This document shows, one piece after another, positions 45,460 through 54,700 of a stretch of 64,000 nt of DNA. Position numbers and translations under genes: made by a program. The stretch is taken from positions 3,348,001-3,412,000 of the forward strand of contig NZ_CP109796.1 of the NCBI RefSeq assembly GCF_038725785.1, in the 5' to 3' direction. Origin of the DNA: Termitidicoccus mucosus. Its GTDB lineage: Bacteria > Verrucomicrobiota > Verrucomicrobiia > Opitutales > Opitutaceae. Below the pieces are notes generated by a model that was not told the origin of the DNA, made no database searches, and saw only the letters and a list, made by a program, of their open reading frames with translations. Within the stretch, counting starts at the first letter, position 1. Each line of letters starts with the position of its first letter.

Positions 45460-48400
45460 TCAAAACACGGCCTTCATGCCGGCGGTCCAGACGGCTTCGT
45501 ATTGGAGGCGGCGGTAGGCCTTCAGCAACTCGGGAGTGTCGGGGGCGTAGCGGAGATGCTCCTGGGTGTAGTTGTTGATGTCGCGGCCGTTGATGAAGAG
45601 GGAGAGGTTTTTGGTGAGCTTTACGGTGAGGTCGAGGTCGAGGCGGAAGGTGGGCTGGATATATTCATAGGTTCCGGGGGCGTAGCGACCGTTGGCCGTG
45701 CCGATCTCGACCGCGTAATAGGCCCGGCGCTGGGTGTCGTTCCATTTGCCGCTCACGGCGACAGTGAAATATTTGCGCTCAAGAGTGAGGCTGCCGCCTG
45801 CGCTCCAAGGGAAGAGATACATCTTCTGCGCGCCGAAGGAGGCGGCGAGTTCGTCGCCTCCGGTGATGGTGGAGCGGGAAATATTAAACCGCACGCGGAG
45901 GCCGCGCGCCCAGTTTGGGAGGAGCGGATCGAGGTTATAGCGTCCGCTCAGCTCCAGGCCGGAGGTGACGAGCGTGCCGGGGATGCGTTCGGGGCGGACG
46001 AGGTAGGCGTTGGGGAACTCGGTCAGGTCGAGGCCGTAAAATTCGATGATGTCGCGACTGTCATCCACGGAGAGGGTGCGGTCGGCATAGGCGTCGTTAA
46101 TCCAGCGGCGGTAGCCGCGCAGGGTGAGGTCGCCGATTTTATCGGAATAGAGTTCGAGGGAGAGGGAGATATTTTGCGATTTCCACGGGTCGAGGTTGGG
46201 ATTGGTCACCCGGATGGCCATGTCGCCCGAGGAGACGGCGACGAGATTGCTGACGACGCCGGGGACGATGTTATACACATCGGGGCGTCCGATGGTTTGC
46301 GAGTAGGACGCGCGGGCGACAAGGTTGGCGGTGAGGTTGTAGCGGGCGTTCACGCTGGGGAAGAGGTCGGTGTAGCTTTTTTCAGCGCGCCTGCCGCGGG
46401 GAGTATAGATGAGCTTGGCGGCGGCGAGGGAGTTGCGGGGGTAAATGTAGTCCATCAGGCCGGTGTCAGGGCGGAGGGCACGGTTGGCGGAAGGGTCAAC
46501 GCCCGCGCCCTCCGCTTCGTCGTCGGTGCGTTCGGCGCGCAGGCCCCAGACGACGAGCAGGCGGTGATCGAGGAAACTGCTGTCCACGCGCAGGTAGGCG
46601 GAGGTGATGGTCTCGCGGAAATATTTGTTGTTGATGACGGCCGTCACGTAGTCGTTGCCGGGGTTGATGGATTTGAACATGCCCGGATTGGCTTTGTAGA
46701 AGAGGGCCATTTTGTGCAGGTCCATGCTGGGGAGCACGCCGTAGCCGAGGGGAAGGACCCGGTTGTAGCCGTCGCTGACGAAACCGGTGTAGGGCACGTC
46801 GATGCCGTCGTAATAAAAGCCGCCGCCGGTGCCGAAGGCTTCGTCGTAGCGCTGGTCGCGTTTCCAGTCGTTGTAATCGAAACCGAGCTTGGCGATGTGG
46901 TAGGTGTGGCCAATGTCAAAGTTGCGCGAGAGGCTGCCGGCGAGCTGGACTTTGCGATCGCCGGTCCAGTCGGGTTTGATGCGGAAGCGGGGCAGCGAGG
47001 TGTAGCCGACGGTGTCGCGAGTGGTGTTGATGGTGACGGTTTCGGCGCGCACGCCTCCGCCGCCCTCGGCGGAATAGAGGGAGGCAAGGTCAAAGGGGGA
47101 GACAGGCACGCCGTTGTGGGCGGCGGTGATGGAGCCGATGTCCCATTTCTGGATGTCCGCGAAGGTGATGTTGACGGTGTCCACGACCGACCAGCCGCCG
47201 AAAAGGAGGTCGCGGGAGAGGTCAACGGAGGTGCGTCCGGCCTCGCCTTGACTGGCAAGCAACTCGGCGGCCCAGTCGTGGGTGCGCCAGCGGTATTTCA
47301 GGCTGAACTGGCGGTTTTTGTCTATGAAGTCGTTGTAGGTGGTGGCGTTGACGACCTGCGTGCCGTCGTCGTGCAGGCTGGCGGGGGTGTTGGTGACGCG
47401 GTCGGTGGCGGCGCCGGTCCATTCGTCGCCGGTGGTGGAGGCGCCCCAGTTGATGCGCGCGCGACCCATGTCCCAAGAGGCGCGGCGCTGGCCGTTTTGC
47501 TGTTCGTTGTAGCTTTGGGTCCAGCCGAGGGAAAGGGTGCTGTTGCGCGTGAGCTTGTAGTCGACGGTCAGGTTGACGCTGTCGCGGGTGTAGGTGCTGT
47601 TGTTGTCGTAGAGGTCGAAGGCGTGGAGATAATATTTATAAACCCGTCCGGTGGCGGGATCGTCGTTGAGGTAGCCCCATTCGGACTGGTTTTCGGAGAG
47701 GGCGTTGTAGTTGGCGGTGACGCTGCGGGTCACGGCGGAGTAGCTTTTCGGGGAGACGCTGTGGGTGAGGTTGAGGGAGAAGCCGAGGCGCTTGCTGAGG
47801 GGGACGATGGCGCTGAAGGCGGCGCCGGCGTGGACGGGGGTTTGCGTGCCGTTGAGCGGGGCGCTGCGCTGGGAGAGGGTGACGCTTTTGGCGTTGGCCG
47901 AGCCGAAGAGCTGGACGGTATATTGCGGGCGGGCGCGCTCGAAGGCGCTTTTGGGGACGAGGTTGACAGAGCCGGCAAGGGCGCTGCCGGGGCTGTCAGG
48001 CGTGGGAGAGCGATTGACCTCGACGCGGGAAATGTTGTTGGCGGATAGCTGCATGAGGTTTACGGAGCGCTGGTTGGCGTTGCCGTATTCGTTTTGCGTG
48101 AGGTAGGACGAACTGATGGCGTCGAGACCGCCGACGGTGACGGGCACGTTGGCGCTGGGGGCGCCGGAAAGGGTGATGGCGTTGCCGAAGCCGGAGTCGT
48201 CATTTTCCAGTTCGACGCCAGGGAGAAACTTGAGGGCGCCGGTGATGCTGCCGTCGCCGGTGAAACCCATTTCCTCAATGGAGACAACGTTGCGGATGTT
48301 TTCGGCGAAACGCTGGCTGTTGAGGGCGATGGCGGCGCCGGTGAGGTCGCGCTTGGATTCGACGACGAAGGCGTCGAGCATGACCACCTTCCCGTCGCCG

Positions 48401-48780
48401 TCGGGTGCGGCGGGCCCGGAAGCGAGGGCGGTCATGCTGAGGTTGAGCGTGGGCGCGTCCACGGCTTGGCCGGGGACGACGTCAACAGTGGTGGTGACGG
48501 GCGGCATGCCGGTGAATGCCGCCTCGACGGTGACAGTGCCGGCGGGCACGCCGGCGAGCCAATAGCGGCCTTCGGGGTCGGTGAGGGCCTCGATGCGGAG
48601 GCTGCCGTCGGCGACGGAGAGGACACGGACGCGGGCTTGGTAAATGTAGTCACCCGTGTCGGCATTGAGCACCCGGCCTTGCACGGAACCGGTGGCGGGT
48701 TGTTGGGAAAGGGCTGAAGGGCTGAACGGCTGAAGGGCTGAAAGAAGAAACGCGAGGGCGAGGGAAAGGAGCGCGGACAT
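45460..48780 (-). CDS. TonB-dependent receptor (C-terminal part of the fused frame, own start likely)
   Basis: An in-frame ATG at 48780 begins MSALLSLALAFLLSALQPF, a plausible signal peptide, giving 1106 residues. An N-terminal carboxypeptidase-regulatory-like domain (GSVQGRVLNADTGDYIYQAR to VTVEAAFTG) precedes the TonB-box-like VVMLDAFVVES, the plug (SIEEMGFTGDGSITGALKFL, SRVEVNRSPTPDSPGSALAG) and a barrel (RASYSQTIGRPDVYNI, NPNLDPWKSQNISLSLELY) that ends in Phe. This is the SusC-like architecture used for glycan fragments. The ATG lies inside the palindromic repeat and has no good ribosome site, so expression may depend on read-through from the upstream part. Confidence 0.8.
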   Translation of the reverse strand: MSALLSLALAFLLSALQPFSPSALSQQPATGSVQGRVLNADTGDYIYQARVRVLSVADGSLRIEALTDPEGRYWLAGVPAGTVTVEAAFTGMPPVTTTVDVVPGQAVDAPTLNLSMTALASGPAAPDGDGKVVMLDAFVVESKRDLTGAAIALNSQRFAENIRNVVSIEEMGFTGDGSITGALKFLPGVELENDDSGFGNAITLSGAPSANVPVTVGGLDAISSSYLTQNEYGNANQRSVNLMQLSANNISRVEVNRSPTPDSPGSALAGSVNLVPKSAFERARPQYTVQLFGSANAKSVTLSQRSAPLNGTQTPVHAGAAFSAIVPLSKRLGFSLNLTHSVSPKSYSAVTRSVTANYNALSENQSEWGYLNDDPATGRVYKYYLHAFDLYDNNSTYTRDSVNLTVDYKLTRNSTLSLGWTQSYNEQQNGQRRASWDMGRARINWGASTTGDEWTGAATDRVTNTPASLHDDGTQVVNATTYNDFIDKNRQFSLKYRWRTHDWAAELLASQGEAGRTSVDLSRDLLFGGWSVVDTVNITFADIQKWDIGSITAAHNGVPVSPFDLASLYSAEGGGGVRAETVTINTTRDTVGYTSLPRFRIKPDWTGDRKVQLAGSLSRNFDIGHTYHIAKLGFDYNDWKRDQRYDEAFGTGGGFYYDGIDVPYTGFVSDGYNRVLPLGYGVLPSMDLHKMALFYKANPGMFKSINPGNDYVTAVINNKYFRETITSAYLRVDSSFLDHRLLVVWGLRAERTDDEAEGAGVDPSANRALRPDTGLMDYIYPRNSLAAAKLIYTPRGRRAEKSYTDLFPSVNARYNLTANLVARASYSQTIGRPDVYNIVPGVVSNLVAVSSGDMAIRVTNPNLDPWKSQNISLSLELYSDKIGDLTLRGYRRWINDAYADRTLSVDDSRDIIEFYGLDLTEFPNAYLVRPERIPGTLVTSGLELSGRYNLDPLLPNWARGLRVRFNISRSTITGGDELAASFGAQKMYLFPWSAGGSLTLERKYFTVAVSGKWNDTQRRAYYAVEIGTANGRYAPGTYEYIQPTFRLDLDLTVKLTKNLSLFINGRDINNYTQEHLRYAPDTPELLKAYRRLQYEAVWTAGMKAVF

Positions 48781-51700
48781 TCTTGTCCGCGTTGGCTCTC
48801 GTCGCGGGCTGGAAAGCCCGCGCTCCTTTGAAATCGAGACGCGCCGGCGGAGAAGCGCGAGGAGGGCGAGGGCGGGGAAATACCAGAAACAGGGCGCGCC
48901 GCCGCCGGACGTGTTTTCGCCGCCGGGGTGACCGTGGTTCTCCACCGGGGGAAGAGGCTGGCTCCAAGTGCCGGTGACGGTGAGGGTGGTCACGGTGGCA
49001 CCGGCAGGGTCAAAGACGCGGATGGCGGCATTGCCGGTGTCGGCGATGTAGAGGAAGCCATCGGGGCCGAGGGCGAGGCCGCGCGGGTTGTTGAAACGGG
49101 CGAGCGTGCCGGTGGCGTCGGCGGTGCCGGTGGTTTGCGCGGCGCCGGCGAGCGTGCGCACTTCGCCGGTGGCGGTGTCAACGCCGCGGAGGGTGGAGTT
49201 GCTGGAATCGGCGACGTAGAGGGTGCCCCCATCGAGCGCGAGGCCGGCGGGACTGCCGAAGCGGGCATCCGTGCCGGTGCCGTCCGCCATGCCGGACGTG
49301 CCGATTTGTCCGGCGAGAGTGCTGACCACGCGGTCGGGCGCGGGGGAGATGACGCGGATGGCGCGGTTGTTGAAATCGGCCACGTAGATGCTGCCGTCGG
49401 GACCGACGGCGACGGCGTTCGGAGCGTTGAAGGTCGCGAATTCGGCGGGGCCGTCGTCGGTGCCGCTGATGGCGGTGGTGGTGACGACGGTGCCGGTGAC
49501 ATGGACGGTGGTGCCGCTGGGGCCGGCGATGGTGGCGGTGACCAGGGTGGTGGCGGTGTCAATGAGGCCGGCGATGGTGGTGACGGCGCCGGCGGGGGAG
49601 ATGTGGCGGATGGCGTGATTGCCGCTGTCGGCGATATAGAAGCCGCCGGCGGGATCGGGGGCGAGGCCGGCGGGAGCGCGGAAGAGGGCGTCCGCGCCGG
49701 TGGCGTCGCGCCAGCCGGCGCTGCCGCTGACGCCGGTGATGAGGGCGAAGCCGGCGAGGGTGCTGGCAGTGCCGTCGGGGGAAACACGGCGGATGAGGTG
49801 ATTGCCGGAGTCGGCCACGTAGAGGAGCCCGTCGGCGCCGGCAACGAGTCCGCGAGGGGTGTTGAAGCGGGCGGTGGAGCCGGAGCCGTTGGTGCTGCCG
49901 GTGCCGCCGGTCACGCCGGCGAGGACAAGGAGGTCGTTTTGCGAGGTGATTTGGCGGATGACGTGTTGGCCGCTGTCGGCGACGTAGAGGTTGCCGGCGG
50001 CATCGAATGCGAGGGCGGCGGGCGCGCTGCCGAGGCGCGTCTGGGCGACCTTGAGGGTGACGGCGGCGCTGGTGGCAGAGTGGCCGGTGGCGTTGGATGC
50101 GATGTAGCGGAACTGCCAGCTGCTCATGGCGCCGGAGACTGTCTTCAAGGTGAGCGTGGCGGTGTCGGGCGAGAGCGCGTAGGCGGCGGAGTCGAGCGCA
50201 GAGATGGACTGCCAAGTCGCGCCATTGTCGTTGGAAAACTCCCATGCGTAGGCGGGCGCGGGCGTGCCGGCGGCGGCGGCCGTGAGGATGGCGTCGGCGC
50301 CCTCGGCCACGTCGCCGGGCAATACGGGCGCGACGGGATTTTCCGGCGGGAGGCCGACTGAATACATGCTGCCGCTGGTGGCGGTGCCGGTGGTGGCGTG
50401 GACGTAGAGGTAGCCGGGATCGGGGATGCCGGCGGGCACGGCGGAGACGGTGATGGATGTGCCGGAGTCCACGCTGTAATGGCCGGCGGCGGAAACGTTG
50501 CCGAAGACGACATCGGTGACGAAGGAGGTGCCGCCGGCGGCGAAGTTGTAGCCGGTGATGGCGACAGGCGCGCCAATCATCACGGCGGCGGGCGAAAAGG
50601 TGTTTATGACGGGCGGGAGCGGCGGCGGGTTTTCGCCGATGTCGAGCTGGCCGGTGGCGTCGGCGAAAAGGGCGTTGTGTTTGCCGGGTTGCATCAGCGA
50701 AGGCGCGGCGGGCACGTCGGCGGGCTGGTCGCCGGCAGTTCCCGGCACGCCGGGGCGGAGGACGGAGAGGATCGTGACCACGTCGCCGGCGGCGCGCGCA
50801 CCGGTGACGGTGGCGGCGAAGTGCTCCTTTTGCGGATGGCGCGGGTAGTTGCCGGGCGGATACATCGGCGACTCGTAGGTTGACCGGACGAGGGAGACGG
50901 ACACGGGCGAGACGCCCGTGCCACTCGAACCGGCGGCGGCGAAGTCATAGCGCAACGGCGCGGGCGGCTCGGCGGCTTTGTCGCGAGGATCGTCGCTGTA
51001 ATATTGCTGGACGTCGTCGCGGACAACGACGGTGCCGCCCGAGGCGCTCACGAGGTTTTGCGCGTGCCAGACAGGACCGACGGTGTAGTCGCCGGCCTCG
51101 GTGAACTCGAAAGTGTCGAGCACGAGGAGCGCGCCGTCGGCCTTGCGGAGGCGGAGGTCGCGGCTGTGCGCGATCTGTCGCCCGGCGCTGTCGAGCATGA
51201 CGCGGGTAAGGCCGCCTTTGGGCGCGGTGTCGTCCCCGGCGGCATAGGCGTCGAGCGTGAAGGAACCGGCGGTGGTGCGGAGGGTGGCGGTGGCGGGGCG
51301 TCCGTCGGCGGCTCCGGCGGGGAGGAAGGAGGCGCCGTTGAAGCCGAATTGCGGCGCGTAGTCGGGATGCGAGCTTTGCCACTCGACGAGCAGGTATTGG
51401 TAGGGCGAGAGGTCGAGAGGCGCGGACAGACCGGAGACGGTGATGAAGGCGACCTCGCCGGGAGTGAAGCCGGCGTCGGCGAAGTTCGCAGTGAGGCCGA
51501 GGTCCACGGTTTCGCCGTCGGGTTTCACGCCCTTGATGGAGAGCACTTGCAGGTTGAACGAGACCGATGTCGCGCCAGTGTTTTCGGCACGGAAGAACAG
51601 GCCGCTGACCTTGGCCGGGTCGAGCACGGGGCCGCCGGTGTAGGTGCCGGGGTGGCGAAAGTTCACCAGCCAGCGGGTCGGCACGCCGGGTGCGTGGCGG

Positions 51701-54700
51701 CCGGTCGGCGCGAGAAAATCCTCGCCGGGGCGCGTCGCCCAGACGCCCTGCATTTCGTTGGCGAAGGTGTCGAGGCGCGCCTGCGAGTGCAGGAGCACGG
51801 AGGAGCCGGAGGTATGGAGCAGGAGCGCGCCACCGTCCTCGTGGCCGTGATAGCCGCCGTCGTGGAGGTCAACGGCGGCGTAGGCATCGGCGGCGGTCGT
51901 GCCGGTGCGCAGGTAAAGTTTGTCGAAGAAAACGTCGCCGAAGTCGCCGGTGCGGGTGGTGACGACCGCGCCGGGGCGGTCGGCGGGGACGAGAGCAGCA
52001 GGCGTGGCGTCCACGGCGCGGCAGGCATCCACCAACGCGCTGGTTTCGTCGATTTCCATGCCGGGGTTGCGGGCGATGAAGGCGGCGACGGCGGTGGCGT
52101 TTTCCAGGAAGTCGGAGCGCTGGTAGAGGTGGCCGAGGCGTTCGAAGGCGGAGAGCCAGAAGGTGAGACCGTGGTTCCAGTAGCAGTTGCCGTAGTCGGG
52201 CATGACGCCGTTGGGCGCGACGAGGTGGGCGAAGCGGGCGAAGAACGCCTCGGTCTCGGGCGTGAGGAGGTCGCCGAGCCGGTCCATCGCGACGGCCTGG
52301 CGGAGCGTGGTGGAGGCCCAGAGACCGTTGTAGCCGCGGGCGTCCTCAAAGGTGTCGATGACGTTGGCGGCGGCGCCGGGGGCTTTCCACGCGGGGGCGG
52401 CGTGCCGCCAGTCGTTCCAGATGGCATTGGCGAACTGGAGCCAGTCGGCGCGGTGCGCGTGGGCGGCGAGCGAGGGGATGGCGGCGACGGCGGCGAGGCC
52501 CGAGCCGCGCGAGGAGGCGCGGTTGAAGCTGCCGTATTCGAGGCCGCCGGTCATCACGGCGTCGGCGCAGAGGGCGAGCTTTTGCTCGATGTCGGCCAGC
52601 TCCGGCGCGGTGAACTCGCCGAGGCCGGCGAGCAGTTGGTAAAGCTCGACCACGGTGTCGAGGCCGAAGGACAACTCGTCGGCCTGACGGTCGGCGATGG
52701 TGGTGGTGGCGTCGTAGGCGGCGGTGTTTTGCGCGGCGTTAAGGGTGGCGAGCAGGCATTTTTTGGCGAGGTCGAGGTAGCTGTCGCGCGTCTGCTTCTT
52801 GCCGCCGGTCACATCCGCCGGCACGAGCGAGGCGCGGTAGGCCTGCAGGAGGGCGTAGCCGATGGTGAAGCGGGAGACGAGCTTGCTGCCGGCCACGGTG
52901 CCGTCGCCGTAGCCGGCGAGGATGCGCGCGGGCATGATGCTGCCCTGCGCGGCGATGGCGCGGTCAATGAGCGCGAGGTAGGCGCGGTGCGCGGCGGCGC
53001 GGCGGGCGTCGCCGGCGTCGGACGCCTCCCACGCGGGCGGATAAGGGAGGATGTTGGAGTCGGGCTCGGCGTCCTTGCCCTCGTAATAGACGGCGCGCAC
53101 CTGCCCGGCGGTGAGGGTGGAGTCGTAGATGCGGATGTCGTCGAGAAAGCCGGGGAAACCGCCGTTACGGTTGGAGTGGCCGATGCGGATGTCGCCGGCG
53201 GCGGTCGGCTCGGCAAATTCGGTGGCGGCGCTGGCGGTTTCACCCATCGCGTAGGGCTCGCGATCCTCGGTGGCGCCGTAGAATTTTGCGCCGATTTTTT
53301 CCTCCCAAGTGACGGCGAAAAACTTCCATGTGCCGGCAGTGGCATCCACGCCGTCGTCGTTGCCGAGGGTGGTGAAATCCACGCCGCCGATGCGAGCCTG
53401 AAGGCGGCGGGCGTTGCGGTGGTAGATATGGAAGTTCATGCCCATGTGGCGGAGGAGATAGGCGTTGTTGAGACTGGCAACATCGACGTCGGCGTTTGGT
53501 CTATACCAGCCGGTGATGGTCATTTTTTTGAACTTGGGCAGGCCGGTTTGCACCTGACTGGTGGCGTAGGCGGCGGGCGGCTCGACCGGCGTGATGGCGG
53601 CGCCGGGCGAGGCGGGGGCATTTACTTGGTTGGTCGAGAGGTCGAGCGAGCGACCCTTGCCGGCGACGCCGCTGGCGTCCGCGCCGATTTCCGCGCCAAC
53701 GGTGCCGCTGAACGTGGTGAGGTTGTAGCCGGTGAGCGTGCCGCTGTTGGCAGCGGCGACGGCGCCGTCCGCCTCCTCGAAGGTGTAACGAATCATCGGC
53801 GCGGGCGGCGGCGTGTAGATGACGTAGGGAGCCGGCGCGGCGAAGGTGCCGGTGGCGGTGACGACTTTCACCGCGCCGGTGTCCGGAATGCCGCCGGGCA
53901 CCGCGCGCACGGTGATTTGCGTGTCCGAGTCCACCGTGAAATTGCCCTCGCCGACGATTTTCGTGTCGAAGAGCACGTCGGTGATCACGCTCGCGGTGCC
54001 GGACATGAAGTTGCCGCCGGTGAGGACGACGCCGTCGCCGATGACGATTTCCCCCGGCGCGAAGCCGCTGATGAAGGGCGAGGCAAGCGTGTAGGTGCCG
54101 GTGCTGAAGGTGGTGCCGCCGGCGGAGACGAGGCCGATGGCCGCGCTGCCGGGGATGCCGTCGGGGATCGGAGCCACGATGAGTTGCGTGCCGGACACCA
54201 CGGTGAAATTCGCCATGCCGGTGGAGACGTCGCCGAAAAGCACGTCGGTGACGAGCGTTCTGCCGTCCACGATAAAGTTGCTGCCGGTGACGGTGAGCGT
54301 GCCGCCGATGGCGATGCTTTCCGGCGTGAAGCTGGCGATGGCCGGCAAAATCAACTGATACGCGCCGGGCGCGAGCGCCACGCCGGCGGGACCGGTGACG
54401 CCGATGGTGCCGGTGACGGGGATGCCGGCGGGCACGGCGGTGACGGTAATTTGCGTGCCGGAGTCCACCGTCCAGTTGCCGGCGCCGGCGGAGACGGTGG
54501 CGAAGAGCACGTCGTTCACGAGCGAGCTGCCGCTGACGGTGTCGATGAAGTTGCTGCCGGTGAGGGTGACGGTGCCGCCGGTGAGAATGTTTTCCGGGGT
54601 GAAACCGGTGACGGCGAGCGGGGGAATGGGCGGGGTGTCGGGCTTCAGTTCATCATAAACGGCCTGCACCTGCGAGGCCGTGAGCGCGGTGTCGTAAACG

